A DNA stretch of 64,000 nucleotides from Vibrio rhodolitus (GCF_003350325.1 NZ_QLYZ01000014.1:62001-126000), one strand, 5' to 3'. Positions 1 through 8,736 are shown, numbered from the stretch's first letter. Notes: a model not told the origin generated them from the letters alone. Translations and numbers: made by a program.

Positions 1-300
1 CAGCAGAGCCCCTTGCACACCACTGGTTTCGTAACCATGTACACCACCTGAGATCAGTACCGTTGGTTTGCTCTCATCCCAGTTATTGCTCTTGATTGAG
101 AATAGTGGGAAACGCTTAGCATCGTAAGAGAGTGCGCCGTAATGCTCGACATTAAAGCGTGCTTTCAACGCTTCGATTTTTGGCAAAACTTCTTCGCTGT
201 AAAGGCGTTTTACTTGCGTGCTTTCGCGCCATGCATGGCGGTCTTGCTCGGTCCATTTTTGACCAGGAGTGCCAATTGGGTAAGTTGCTTGTGTATTCAT
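1..300 (-). CDS. M14-family zinc carboxypeptidase-like protein, N-terminal part
   Basis: The gene starts with ATG at 300 and runs off the left edge, leaving 100 codons. Near the visible end the protein reads SGGVHGYETSGVQGALL. The H-x-x-E pair in HGYE is the first zinc-binding motif of the M14 carboxypeptidase/succinylglutamate-desuccinylase superfamily. The catalytic Glu and third zinc ligand lie outside the window, so activity and substrate cannot be judged. There is no signal peptide, so the enzyme is probably cytoplasmic. The neighbour at 379-1029 is on the same strand and could be cotranscribed. Confidence 0.7.
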   Translation of the reverse strand, partial: MNTQATYPIGTPGQKWTEQDRHAWRESTQVKRLYSEEVLPKIEALKARFNVEHYGALSYDAKRFPLFSIKSNNWDESKPTVLISGGVHGYETSGVQGALL

Positions 301-378
301 GGTGACTTTTTATATTCGTTAGTTGTGCCAGCAGCATAGCGATTGAGAGATGGCGATGCAAAAACATTTACTGTGTGG

Positions 379-1029
379 TTAGTCAATTGAGGCGGCAAGC
401 TCGCGCAGCACTTGCACATAGACCTCAATATTTTGCGCACCTGATACAAGGTGTTTGTGCGCGAAGATAATTGCGGGCACTGCGGTAATACCGGCTTCAA
501 GCCACTGCTGTTCGGTTTTCGCTACGGCTTGCGCCCAGTCTTTGTCTTGAATGACGGTCTCGGCGATTGAGCGCTCTAATCCAATATTGGCGGCGATATT
601 GAGCAGGTTATTAGGCTCCGCAATATTTTGATTTTGCGTAAAGTAAGCGTCAAACAAAGCCGCTTGCAGGGCAGGCTGTTGGTTTTGGCTTTGTGCCCAC
701 AGCAGCAGTTGATGGGCTTGGCGCGTGTTGTAGATCCGCATGCTATCAGTGAAATGAAAGTCAAAACCGACGTCTTTGCCAAGTTGAGTCAAGGTTGCAC
801 GAGCCATTTCACTGGCTTTTGGCGTGGTGCCGTATTTTTCGGCTAAATGCTCACGTAAGTTTTGCCCCTGTATGGGCATGGCAGGGTTTAGCTCAAATGG
901 GTGCCAATAGATATCGGCTGAGATGTCTGGTTGGACGAGATCCAGAGCCTTACACAGTCGCTTGTAGCCAATTACGCACCATGGGCAGACTATGTCAGAA
1001 ACAATATCAATTCGTATAGTTTTCAACAT
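379..1029 (-). CDS. DsbA-family (FrnE-like) thioredoxin-fold oxidoreductase
   Basis: A 216-residue protein beginning MLKTIRIDIVSDIVCPWC. The C-P-W-C redox motif directly after the first strand, the helical insertion and the late cis-Pro region (AVPAI) are typical of cytoplasmic DsbA/FrnE-type oxidoreductases, which are annotated as 2-hydroxychromene-2-carboxylate isomerase-like or polyketide FrnE-like. No signal peptide is visible, so it probably acts on cytoplasmic thiols. I chose ATG 1029 over an in-frame TTG at 1047; a GGAGG lies just upstream of the ATG, although the 3-nt spacing is short. The physiological substrate is unknown. Confidence 0.85.
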   Translation of the reverse strand: MLKTIRIDIVSDIVCPWCVIGYKRLCKALDLVQPDISADIYWHPFELNPAMPIQGQNLREHLAEKYGTTPKASEMARATLTQLGKDVGFDFHFTDSMRIYNTRQAHQLLLWAQSQNQQPALQAALFDAYFTQNQNIAEPNNLLNIAANIGLERSIAETVIQDKDWAQAVAKTEQQWLEAGITAVPAIIFAHKHLVSGAQNIEVYVQVLRELAASID

Positions 1030-1215
1030 CAGCCTCCGAGCTAGCAATTCGATACTTAAACCAAGCGTTATCGCTGGGCGAGAGTAAGTACTAAGTGTAA
1101 GTCAGATGGGCTGATTTGTTGGCGAGTTCTCACGCTAAAGCGCGATAAGCTTGCCAACATCATGAGTTAACGAAAGAAAAAATAGCAAGATGCTTGAACA
1201 GATAAGACGCGCTCG

Positions 1216-1830
1216 TTACTTAAGAGAGGTTTTGCCGTACACACTTTCAGTCAAGGCGCTAAACGAAACGTGATCGCCAGCAAACAGATCGTTGATTACG
1301 GTTTCTAGTTTGCCGCCAGAGAGTACTCGGCGACGCGCTTCACGCACTCTCAAGACAAGCTGAAGCTCTTTTTCCAGATCGCTTGGCTGCTCTGGTGACC
1401 ATTGCGCAATACGTTTACCCAACTTAGATTGTTGTAGTACTGGGTTTAGTGTTGGTAGCTCAGCTAACAGCACACGATACAAATCTTGTTTTTGTTCATG
1501 AGGCGCATCGCTTTGAGCCAGACGATTGAATAGCGCAGTGGCTAATTCATTCAGAACAACAAAACCTGCTTGCGTCGGCAGTTTAGTTTGTACTCGACTT
1601 GAGACTTCCAGCATTGATACCTTGGTTTGTGGCAGGTAACTTATAGAGGTTAGACAATCAAAAGGTAGCCACAGCAGTTTGCCTGCTTCGACGGCAAATT
1701 CGTGTTTGCCCAATCTCACTAAGGCTAATCCTTCTTCGACACGCAATAAGCAATGTTTAAGCAGCTTTTTACGAGAAGTAATTGATAAAAAGCGAAATTC
1801 TGTTGTCTGAAGAGAGATAGAGTAGTGCAT
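1216..1830 (-). CDS. AraC-like protein with a shortened DNA-binding region
   Basis: A 204-residue protein. The N-terminal half (about 10-90) resembles the AraC cupin: RVEEGLALVRLGKHEF followed by a buried G-KLLWLPFD turn. The C-terminal segment (REARRRVLSGG through SALTESVYGKTSLK) resembles the second helix-turn-helix of AraC regulators. A normal AraC DNA-binding region is about 100 residues with two such motifs, and the first is not recognisable here. It may be a divergent regulator, a protein that lost full DNA binding, or a ligand-binding modulator. It stands alone between a DsbA-like gene and a divergent acyltransferase. Confidence 0.5.
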   Translation of the reverse strand: MHYSISLQTTEFRFLSITSRKKLLKHCLLRVEEGLALVRLGKHEFAVEAGKLLWLPFDCLTSISYLPQTKVSMLEVSSRVQTKLPTQAGFVVLNELATALFNRLAQSDAPHEQKQDLYRVLLAELPTLNPVLQQSKLGKRIAQWSPEQPSDLEKELQLVLRVREARRRVLSGGKLETVINDLFAGDHVSFSALTESVYGKTSLK

Positions 1831-2019
1831 GGAAAAACTCGGTTTTTTTGGGGCGCTAAGAGTAGCGTGTCTGAGCTAAAAAAGCCATATTGGTAACGCA
1901 ATCTGCGGCTAATCCGGTTGGTATTCTGGTCTGACCTTACTGATTATGTGCGTATGTTAGCTGCCAAGAAGCAATTCTATGCGTAGAATGACCGCGATTT
2001 GTCTCTGATGTTAATTAAA

Positions 2020-3117
2020 ATGACTACAAATATTGATCCTTACATTGAAATTCGTCCTTACAACGATGACGAAATTCCAGCGGCAATTGACCGCCTAATT
2101 CAAGACGATGAGTTCATCGCAGCGATTCTACAACATCGCTTTGCTAATCATGCGCCTTGGTTTAAAGCTTTGATGACGCCTCTGGTGAAAGTTTACCTTA
2201 AGTATAAATGGTCGAAGCTGAATACTACCGAGTCTATTCAGCTTGAAGTGAAGAAGTATTTGCAGCAAACCTTAGCAAGCACGACTCAAGGTGTCACATT
2301 CAGCGGGCTAGAGAATTTAGACAAGCAAACTGCTTACTTGTTTGTGTCTAACCACCGTGATATCGCGATGGACCCGGCGCTGGTTAACTTTGGTCTGCAC
2401 CAAAACGAGCATAAGACTGTACGTATCGCGATTGGTGACAACCTATTGAAGAAGCCTTGTGCGACAGAGCTGATGCGCCTGAACAAGAGCTTTATTGTTA
2501 AGCGTTCAGCCAAAGCGCCGCGCGAGATGATGAAAGCTCTAGGCACACTTTCAGGCTATATCAAACACTCGCTTGAGACGGGCAATTCGATTTGGATCGC
2601 GCAAAAAGAAGGTCGCGCCAAAGATGGTAATGACTTTACTGATCCGGCTATCTTGAAGATGTTCCACGTTGAAGGTCGTCGTCAGAAAGTCGATTTCCCA
2701 ACCTATATTCAGTCTTTGAAAATTGTACCCGTTGCTATCTCTTATGAGAACGATCCGTGTGATGTAGCGAAAGCGCGTGAGCTGTTTGAAAAAGCAGTGC
2801 ATGGACAATATGAGAAGGGGGAGTTTGAAGATATTGAAAGCATCATTCAAGGTATTGTCGGCGACAAAGGTCGTGTGCATGTAGCCTTCGGTAATGTGAT
2901 TGAAGAGGCGTTTGAAACGCCGGATGCGTTGGCGGCTGAGATCGATCGCCAGATCCATGCAAACTACAAACTGTTCCCAATTAACCTGCTGGCAGCAGGT
3001 GATGACTCAGTGGACGCGCAGGTTAAAAGCAAGCTAGAAAGTAAGCTTGCAGAGCTTCCTCAAGGGGCACATCAATACCTGATTGATAGCTACGCGAACC
3101 CTGTTCGTAATCGCTAG
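2020..3117 (+). CDS. PlsC-like glycerolipid acyltransferase family protein
   Basis: About 366 residues. It has the block order of glycerolipid acyltransferases: SNHRDIAMDP (His and Asp, close to the usual H-x4-D), then a FIVKRS-type second block, then IWIAQKEGRAKDG carrying the E-G-R of motif III. The enzyme should transfer an acyl chain from acyl-ACP or acyl-CoA to a glycerolipid or similar acceptor at the inner membrane. The H to D spacing is one residue longer than the canonical motif. The start is uncertain: TTG 1999, ATG 2008 and ATG 2020 are in frame and none has a clear Shine-Dalgarno sequence. A terminator hairpin follows at 3143-3170. Confidence 0.75.
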   Translation: MTTNIDPYIEIRPYNDDEIPAAIDRLIQDDEFIAAILQHRFANHAPWFKALMTPLVKVYLKYKWSKLNTTESIQLEVKKYLQQTLASTTQGVTFSGLENLDKQTAYLFVSNHRDIAMDPALVNFGLHQNEHKTVRIAIGDNLLKKPCATELMRLNKSFIVKRSAKAPREMMKALGTLSGYIKHSLETGNSIWIAQKEGRAKDGNDFTDPAILKMFHVEGRRQKVDFPTYIQSLKIVPVAISYENDPCDVAKARELFEKAVHGQYEKGEFEDIESIIQGIVGDKGRVHVAFGNVIEEAFETPDALAAEIDRQIHANYKLFPINLLAAGDDSVDAQVKSKLESKLAELPQGAHQYLIDSYANPVRNR

Positions 3118-3142
3118 AATTTCGGTTCAGAAGACAAAAGGT

Positions 3143-3170
3143 AAAGGGCAGCTTGAGCTGCCCTTTGTTG
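3143..3170 (+). terminator. Intrinsic terminator of the acyltransferase gene
   Basis: A 10-bp perfect stem (AAAGGGCAGC / GCTGCCCTTT) with a TTGA loop begins 25 nt after the stop codon. The downstream T tract is short because the right arm supplies most of the Ts. Confidence 0.65.
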
Positions 3171-3193
3171 TATCTATTTGCCGCACATACTTG

Positions 3194-3790
3194 CTATGGG
3201 GCGACAGCGCCACCTAATGTCAGGTTTTCTGGCCATTTGGTGATTCGGTTACCACCTAAGAAGATATTGCCGTTTACCGTCATCGTATTTGGAAATTGGG
3301 TGATTTTAGAACCGCCGAGATAAAGGTCGCCTTTAATGATGATATTTTCCGGTAGCGCTTCAAGTGGTGTTCTTACCACACTGAGGTCGCCGTTTACTTT
3401 CATTCTATTTGGCAGTTTTTCCAGTGGCGTGTCGGTAAAATTAAGATAGCCACCAACCTTGATACCATTTGGCCAGCGCTTAATTTGTGAGCCCAGTAAG
3501 TTGGCGTAGCCCTTAATTGTCACCCCTTTGCCTAACTTGGCTAATGCGCTGTTCGAGGCATTTAGGCTGCCTTCAATGGTTGTACCTGCTGGCAGACTTT
3601 TGATTTGCGTTTTGGCCATGTTGAGATTGCCGTTAATAACAACGCCCGGAGGAAGCTCAGTATAGGGCTTGCCACGCAAATCGAGATTACCGTAATTATC
3701 AAGGTGGTTAAGGATGCGAAAGCTGTCGAGCGGCTGCGCAGCAAGCGCGCTTGATATAAGTAGCAATAGAATGGAGAGAGGTCGCAGCAT
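3194..3790 (-). CDS. Secreted solenoid protein with seven exact 20-residue repeats
   Basis: A 198-residue protein starting MLRPLSILLLLISSALA, a good signal peptide. From about residue 48 it consists of consecutive units of exactly 20 residues with consensus (L/W/F)P-x2-(hydrophobic)-x-(I/V)-x-G-x-L-x4-(T/S)-x-(I/L)-x2. Seven full units are followed by a half unit, and one degenerate unit precedes them. This resembles the leucine-rich-like repeats of secreted effectors and phage proteins and should form an elongated beta-solenoid in the periplasm or outside the cell. I chose ATG 3790 over an in-frame TTG two codons upstream. Function unknown; there is no obvious operon partner. Confidence 0.8.
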   Translation of the reverse strand: MLRPLSILLLLISSALAAQPLDSFRILNHLDNYGNLDLRGKPYTELPPGVVINGNLNMAKTQIKSLPAGTTIEGSLNASNSALAKLGKGVTIKGYANLLGSQIKRWPNGIKVGGYLNFTDTPLEKLPNRMKVNGDLSVVRTPLEALPENIIIKGDLYLGGSKITQFPNTMTVNGNIFLGGNRITKWPENLTLGGAVAP

Positions 3791-3862
3791 AAGCAAGTTA
3801 GAAGATGGAATCTGTAGGCACAGTATTCACAAGCTGCTTTGGTAGGTCAACCAGTTAGGTTG

Positions 3863-3886
3863 AAAAGCGGGTAATAACCCGCTTTA
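3863..3886 (-). terminator. Terminator hairpin downstream of the YfcZ-like gene
   Basis: A 9-bp perfect stem (AAAGCGGGT / ACCCGCTTT) with a 4-nt AATA loop lies just past the stop of the minus-strand gene at 3891. The minus-strand transcript reads TTTT after the hairpin. Confidence 0.65.
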
Positions 3887-3890
3887 AAGA

Positions 3891-4187
3891 TTAACGCGCT
3901 AGAGAGCGAGTCTTTAGTTCAAAAATAAGCTTTTCAGCGCTTACTTCAAACTTAAAGCGAGCAGTTAGCTCAGTTGCATCTTCAGCGATATCTGCCGCTT
4001 CAAATTCAACGTTAGCTGAAACTTGCTTCGCCATTTCAACGTATTTTGCTAGTTCTGTTTCAAGCAGAGCTTTGCCTTGAGCGAAAATCGTTACTTCAGC
4101 AACATCATCACCTTCTTTGATGATGAAGCCCATTTCGCCAGCGCAGCCACATGCTTCGCATACTTGAGGCTCTTGTTCGATACTCAT
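3891..4187 (-). CDS. YfcZ/YiiS-family (DUF406) protein
   Basis: A 98-residue acidic protein starting MSIEQEPQ. It has an N-terminal Cys cluster (VCEACGCAGEMGF) and the C-terminal FKFEVSAEKLIFELKTR pattern typical of the YfcZ/YiiS family (DUF406), whose function is unknown. The start is set by the ribosome binding site: GAGG lies 8 nt before ATG 4187 but only 2 nt before the alternative ATG at 4193. It is monocistronic, with a long AT-rich upstream region and its own terminator. Confidence 0.85.
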   Translation of the reverse strand: MSIEQEPQVCEACGCAGEMGFIIKEGDDVAEVTIFAQGKALLETELAKYVEMAKQVSANVEFEAADIAEDATELTARFKFEVSAEKLIFELKTRSLAR

Positions 4188-4695
4188 AGCCATATCCTCT
4201 TCAAATAATTACGGGTATTTTATAGGTATATTTGAGTATTATCCATAGAAATAGCGGGTCTAATGAGTTCTCTCAATCTAAGTTTGCAATTAGTTGTGTA
4301 GAAAATTTATTTCATATTTGTATTGCATTTAACAAACTTTGTGTGACTTCGGTCATATAGATCGAAAAATAATTGTCATAATCAGGTCAGAACGCTGTGC
4401 GTTTAGTTGTAAGTGTTCTAGTTTTGTAACACTATCCAAGGCGCAATTCATTCTATGCTGATTGTAAACGAGTTGTATTCTCATTCTTTTTGTCGAGGAG
4501 AGTTTTCTAATAAAGCTCAAGCACTTCATTAGGTTAGAGTAAGGTTAAGTAATTCTGCGTAGAAATAGGTTTTGTAAAAATAATTAATGGTCATGCGTAG
4601 AAATCGTGACCAAACAGTCGACACATTGTTGTACCGAATCCTTTTTTTATGACTCTAGTTGAGTCAAATGGATTTACAAATAGAAGAGCCGAGAC
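4188..4695. other. Gene-free AT-rich intergenic region upstream of the TetR gene
   Basis: About 500 bp without a credible ORF on either strand. It must contain the divergent promoters of the YfcZ-like gene and the TetR gene. A weak CRP-like match (TGTGA-N6-TCATA) lies at 4342-4357. I see no repeat or RNA gene here. Confidence 0.5.
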
Positions 4696-5157
4696 ATGCC
4701 GAAGCGTAGTAAAGAAGACACTGAAATTACGATACAGAAGATCATGGATGCGGTAGTTGATCAACTACTACACCTTGGTTACGACAAAATGTCATACACG
4801 ACTTTAAGCCAGCAGACTGGTGTTTCACGCACTGGTATTAGCCACCACTTCCCAAAGAAAACTGATTTTACTGCCGCACTTGACGGTCGTATTTTTAAAA
4901 TGTTTATTGAGCACTTGGAGTTTGAACAAGACTTGCAAGCGTTCTCAGACAGCTGGATCAAAGCACTCGATAACGCCGAGTTTTTAGCGATTTTACGTCT
5001 GTTGTTTCATCACATCGTAACAGCGGATCGTGCACATGAGTTTGCAGCGCATGGCATTGAAAGATTGTACAAAGCGGTAGAAGTTAAATTTGGCAATGAG
5101 AGTGCCAAAGAGCTTGAGTGGTTAATGGGTAAATCACTGATCAAAATGGCCAACTAG
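4696..5157 (+). CDS. TetR/AcrR-family transcriptional regulator
   Basis: A 153-residue protein, shorter than most TetR regulators (about 190-220). The N-terminal helix-turn-helix is clear: MSYTTLSQQTGVSRTGISHHFPKKTDF, with the recognition helix at about 35-48. The C-terminal helical region is small, so the ligand pocket or dimer interface is reduced. No target operon is adjacent, since the next gene is separated by a terminator. The long upstream region suggests autoregulation or distant control. It is not a LuxR/HapR-type quorum-sensing regulator, whose N-terminus is different. Confidence 0.8.
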   Translation: MPKRSKEDTEITIQKIMDAVVDQLLHLGYDKMSYTTLSQQTGVSRTGISHHFPKKTDFTAALDGRIFKMFIEHLEFEQDLQAFSDSWIKALDNAEFLAILRLLFHHIVTADRAHEFAAHGIERLYKAVEVKFGNESAKELEWLMGKSLIKMAN

Positions 5158-5180
5158 TTGCCAGTAACGCTTTAATGAAG

Positions 5181-5206
5181 AGCCAGCACTTGTGCTGGCT
5201 TTTTTA
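5181..5206 (+). terminator. Intrinsic terminator of the TetR gene
   Basis: A perfect 8-bp stem AGCCAGCA / TGCTGGCT with a 4-nt loop, followed by a run of Ts. Confidence 0.85.
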
Positions 5207-5352
5207 CATATCAATGTTTGGTTGATGTGCAATTGAGACTGGCAGCAAAGTGATAGTAATGTTGCTAATTTGTCCGATTAAACCGTATCTGAGTCTATAA
5301 GTATCTGTTACAATTTGCTTATAACTAAATCAAAATAGCAGTGGGTATTACG

Positions 5353-6363
5353 ATGTCTTTCCCCGTCTTAATCTGTGACGATTCAGCATTAGCACGTAAG
5401 CAGATGGCTCGTTCGTTGCCTGCATCGCTCAACGCAGACATAACTTTCGCCGTTCACGGGCTAGACGCTCTAGAACAGCTTGAGAAACAAGAATTCAAAA
5501 TCATGTTTCTCGATCTTACCATGCCAGAACTTGATGGCTTTGGTACGTTAGAACAAATTCAAACACGCGGCATTAATATTAATGTTGTGGTGGTCTCTGG
5601 TGATATTCAGCCAAAGGCGAAAGAGCGTGTGATGGCACTGGGTGCTAAAGCGTTCATTCAAAAACCGATTGACCAGCAAGTATTGAAACAAGTGTTGGCT
5701 GATCTTATCGATCCAGCCGATAAACCGACCGCAGCTTACGTACCCGCTAAACCAGTCATGGCGCCATCTTTGCGTCGCCGTGATATTTATATGGAAGTGG
5801 CGAACGTAGCGATAGGTCGCGCAGCTGATGCACTAGCACGCCACTTCGATGTGTTTGTTCATCTGCCGTTGCCGAATGTGAATATCTTCGAAGTCAGTGA
5901 ACTGCATATGGCATTGCGTGATCTTTCAAGTAACAGCCAAGTTTCGGGTGTGTGCCAAGGTTTTAGTGGCGAAGGTATTGCCGGAGAAGCCTTGGTATTG
6001 CTTAGTGACTCAAGTGTCACGGATCTGAAAAAACTCATGAAAGTGCCAGCCGATAGTGAGGAGCTGGAAGAGCTTGAACTGTTGATGGATGTGTCCAATA
6101 TTTTGGTTGGTTCATTCTTGCAAGGGCTTGGACAGCAAGTTGAAGTGCGTTTTTTCCAAAGCTCACCAGTATTGCTTGGTCAACATATCTCCATTGATTC
6201 GGTTATTAACTCTACGTCTGGCTCGTTTAGAAAGACCATGACGTTTGAAGTGAGCTATAAGATCGATGGCACCTCAATCAGCTGTGACTTGCTGTTTATG
6301 TTTGTCGACGACTCACTGCCCTTACTCGACAATAAATTGTCTTACTTGATGGAGGATATGTAA
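5353..6363 (+). CDS. Response regulator fused to a CheC-like phosphatase domain
   Basis: A 336-residue two-domain protein. Residues 1-125 form a receiver: acidic pair CDD, phospho-acceptor in MFLDLTMPELDG, and Lys in QKPID. Residues about 145-336 resemble CheC/CheX phosphatases, with an ExxN catalytic motif (MEVANVAIG), a Pro about 20 residues later, and a second, modified copy DVSN. Such proteins dephosphorylate response regulators such as CheY-P, so this may be a regulated phosphatase in a chemosensory or c-di-GMP pathway. I chose ATG 5353 over GTG 5341. Its stop overlaps the start of the PAS gene (TAATG), implying coupled translation. Confidence 0.8.
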   Translation: MSFPVLICDDSALARKQMARSLPASLNADITFAVHGLDALEQLEKQEFKIMFLDLTMPELDGFGTLEQIQTRGININVVVVSGDIQPKAKERVMALGAKAFIQKPIDQQVLKQVLADLIDPADKPTAAYVPAKPVMAPSLRRRDIYMEVANVAIGRAADALARHFDVFVHLPLPNVNIFEVSELHMALRDLSSNSQVSGVCQGFSGEGIAGEALVLLSDSSVTDLKKLMKVPADSEELEELELLMDVSNILVGSFLQGLGQQVEVRFFQSSPVLLGQHISIDSVINSTSGSFRKTMTFEVSYKIDGTSISCDLLFMFVDDSLPLLDNKLSYLMEDM

Positions 6364-6800
6364 TGTTGCACCTACCTGCAGAGTTTGAGCAATTTCATTG
6401 GATGGTCGATATGGTGCAGAACGTCGATCTTGGCTTAGTTGTGCTCGATCGTGACCATAACGTTCAAGTGTGGAATGGTTTTATGACGCATCACAGTGGC
6501 ATCCAAGCTCATGATGCGATTGGTAAATCGCTATTTGAAGTATTCCCTGAGATCCCTGCTGAGTGGTTTAAGTTAAAAACCAAACCGGTATATGATCTTG
6601 GTTGCCGCAGCTTTATAACTTGGCAACAGCGTCCTTACTTGTTTAAGTGTCGTAACGTTCGCCCGGTGACCCAGCAAGCAGACTTTATGTATCAGAACAT
6701 CACCTTGAACCCGATGCGCACACCAACTGGCGAAGTGCGCTCGTTGTTCCTTTCGGTTCAAGATGCAACCGCCGAGGCGTTGGCGTCAAAATCGCTCTAG
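6363..6800 (+). CDS. Single PAS-domain protein coupled to the receiver-CheC gene
   Basis: A 145-residue protein that is essentially one PAS domain: VDLGLVVLDRDHNVQVWNGFM, then GIQAHDAIGKSLFEVFPE, and a C-terminal beta segment VRSLFLSVQDAT. There is no kinase, GGDEF, EAL or methyl-accepting domain, so it must act through a partner. The start codon overlaps the preceding stop by one base, so the partner is probably the receiver-CheC protein. The pair may sense redox state or a small ligand and gate the CheC activity. Cytoplasmic, with no membrane segment. Confidence 0.75.
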   Translation: MLHLPAEFEQFHWMVDMVQNVDLGLVVLDRDHNVQVWNGFMTHHSGIQAHDAIGKSLFEVFPEIPAEWFKLKTKPVYDLGCRSFITWQQRPYLFKCRNVRPVTQQADFMYQNITLNPMRTPTGEVRSLFLSVQDATAEALASKSL

Positions 6801-6841
6801 TCTTTGATTAAGCGAGTTAACGAGATTCAGCGCAAAACGAT

Positions 6842-6868
6842 AAAGGCTAGCTTATGCTAGCCTTTTTA
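6842..6868 (+). terminator. Intrinsic terminator after the PAS gene
   Basis: A 10-bp stem AAAGGCTAGC / GCTAGCCTTT with a TTAT loop and a T run. It ends the receiver-CheC/PAS operon. Confidence 0.85.
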
Positions 6869-6897
6869 CTATCTAACTCACTGCAACAAGGATTGTT

Positions 6898-8406
6898 ATG
6901 TCACAAGCAAAGCCGTTATTTACCGCCCAACAAGTGCGTACTGGTGAGCGCATCGCAGCTCAACTCGCCGGCATCGAGATGTACCAATTGATGCTTTCAG
7001 CCGGTGAAGCGGTGTTTGAGCAAGTCATTGCGCGCTATGGACAACAAGTGAAGTTGTTGGTGCTGTGTGGTGGCGGTAACAATGGTGGTGATGGCTATGT
7101 GGTAGCAAAACTGGCATTGCAGCAACAGGTGACAGTCAACGTCGTTGCGGTAAAAGATCCAAGCAAACTTATTGGCGATGCTCTCAAAGCCTACGAGGCG
7201 TTTATTGATGCTGGTGGGCAAGTTTTATCTCACATTAGCAATGCGGAGGATGTTGATGTGATTGTTGATGCCATGCTTGGCACTGGCTTGCGAGGAGACG
7301 TGTCAGGAGAAGCCGCTGAGATCATTGAACATGTCAATGCTAGAGCGGCAAAGGTGGTCGCTGTCGATGTGCCCTCAGGGCTCTGTAGCGATACGGGCAG
7401 GGTGCTGGGTTGTTGTATTAAGGCGAATGTCACTGTCACCTTTATCGGTATTAAGCAAGGTTTGGTAACAGGGCAGGCAAGAAACTATGTTGGAGAGCTT
7501 GTATTTACTGGATTAGGTGTGCAGCAAGAATTTGAGCAGACTGAAACCGCGAGTGCGAACTGGGATTTTCCCTCAATCATTGCCAAGCTAAATCAGCGTG
7601 AGGCATGTGTCCACAAAGGATCATTGGGGAAAGCTTTGGTTGTTGGTGGTGACTATGGCATGGGCGGTGCCATCTTGATCGCTTCGCGCGCGTGCTTAAA
7701 AGCAGGTGCGGGGTTAACAGCCTGTTTGACTGACGAGCGGAATATTTCATCAGGGTTGGTGGCAAGCCCGGAAGTGATGTTTGCGCCATGGTCAACGCAA
7801 AGGTTGATTGAGCGTTTACAATGGAGCAGCGCCGTTGCACTAGGTCCGGGGTTAGGTCAAAGCGCCCATGCTGAAGAACTATTTGAACTTGTTAGCCACA
7901 GCTCGCTTCCAAAAGTGTTTGATGCCGATGCGCTCAATCTACTTACAACCACCAAGCCAAGTGTTGATGCCAATCGTATTATCACTCCCCATCCTGGTGA
8001 AGCAGCAAGGCTACTTAATTGCTCAGTTGTTGATGTAGAAAACAATCGTTATCAAGCAGCTCGCGATCTCAGCAAAAAATATGGTGGGGTAGCGATTCTC
8101 AAAGGGGCAGGAACGGTTATTGATGATGGTCAACATCGATATGTTTGCGCGGCTGGTAATGCTGGGATGGCGACAGGCGGCATGGGAGATGCGCTAACTG
8201 GGATCATCGTTGCGCTATTGGCGCAAGGTTTTACTCAAAGCGAAGCGGCGAGAATGGGGGTAATGCTGCACAGTTATGCTGCGGATCTCAACGTTAAACA
8301 GCAGGGTATTGTCGGTTTGAGTGCTATGGATGTGGTCAATACCTTGCGAAAAGCGTTGAGTGTTACAGCCAATGATCACTGTTCGTCAGTGACGGAACTG
8401 AATTAA
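6898..8406 (+). CDS. nnr: Bifunctional NAD(P)H-hydrate epimerase / ADP-dependent dehydratase
   Basis: A 502-residue fusion that repairs hydrated NAD(P)H. The N-terminal YjeF_N epimerase domain (about 1-220) has CGGGNNGGDGYV and the VDAMLGTGLRGD loop. The C-terminal dehydratase (about 235-490, ribokinase fold) has PHPGEAARLL, VILKGAG-type strands and the nucleotide-binding GNAGMATGGMGDALTG. The length matches the E. coli bifunctional enzyme. In many gammaproteobacteria nnr sits beside queG and tsaE. Here it stands alone, so a relocation or a second copy is possible but cannot be tested in this window. Confidence 0.93.
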   Translation: MSQAKPLFTAQQVRTGERIAAQLAGIEMYQLMLSAGEAVFEQVIARYGQQVKLLVLCGGGNNGGDGYVVAKLALQQQVTVNVVAVKDPSKLIGDALKAYEAFIDAGGQVLSHISNAEDVDVIVDAMLGTGLRGDVSGEAAEIIEHVNARAAKVVAVDVPSGLCSDTGRVLGCCIKANVTVTFIGIKQGLVTGQARNYVGELVFTGLGVQQEFEQTETASANWDFPSIIAKLNQREACVHKGSLGKALVVGGDYGMGGAILIASRACLKAGAGLTACLTDERNISSGLVASPEVMFAPWSTQRLIERLQWSSAVALGPGLGQSAHAEELFELVSHSSLPKVFDADALNLLTTTKPSVDANRIITPHPGEAARLLNCSVVDVENNRYQAARDLSKKYGGVAILKGAGTVIDDGQHRYVCAAGNAGMATGGMGDALTGIIVALLAQGFTQSEAARMGVMLHSYAADLNVKQQGIVGLSAMDVVNTLRKALSVTANDHCSSVTELN

Positions 8407-8505
8407 TTGGTGATGATGATCCGATAATGCCGCTTTTTTGAGCGAAATGAGATAAAAATTCGCAAAAATTTTTGCATTCATCGCGACAAGAAATGGGGAT
8501 CTTGG

Positions 8506-8521
8506 TGTGATTTAGATCACT
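8506..8521. promoter_or_regulatory. Candidate CRP binding site
   Basis: TGTGA-TTTAGA-TCACT matches the CRP consensus TGTGA-N6-TCACA at 9 of 10 conserved positions. It lies about 200 bp upstream of the predicted guaC -35 box, which is far for direct activation, so it could serve an unrecognised transcript. Confidence 0.45.
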
Positions 8522-8558
8522 ATTTTGTAACTAAGCGGTGAAGTAGTGAGTATTATTG

Positions 8559-8574
8559 ACGCAAACCATTGCGC
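8559..8574. promoter_or_regulatory. Candidate PurR box
   Basis: The 16-mer ACGCAAACCATTGCGC fits the PurR operator pattern ANGCAANCGNTTNCNT except at the central G and the last base. It lies upstream of a purine-salvage gene (guaC), which makes it plausible. Its distance from the predicted promoter (about 130 bp upstream of the -35) weakens the case. Confidence 0.4.
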
Positions 8575-8704
8575 AAAGGTGTGCGTGACAAATGATATAA
8601 GCTAATGAAAGATAAAGATTTTGTTAGATAAAAGGGGAGGGTTAGCTGTGCTGGATATGCAAATTTCGCCCAACTGTATCACAAAAAAAATAGAATTATC
8701 AGTC

Positions 8705-8732
8705 TTGCGATAAAGAAATCGCGACCTATAAT
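8705..8732 (+). promoter_or_regulatory. Predicted sigma-70 promoter of guaC
   Basis: TTGCGA (8705-8710), a 16-nt spacer and a perfect TATAAT (8727-8732). Transcription should start near 8738-8740, so the mRNA would begin almost exactly at the base of the first leader hairpin. Confidence 0.6.
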
Positions 8733-8736
8733 GCTG

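Noticed and set aside
4342..4357. CRP site upstream of the TetR gene
   Set aside because: Only the left half matches well (TGTGA-N6-TCATA); kept as a weak note, not a feature of its own.
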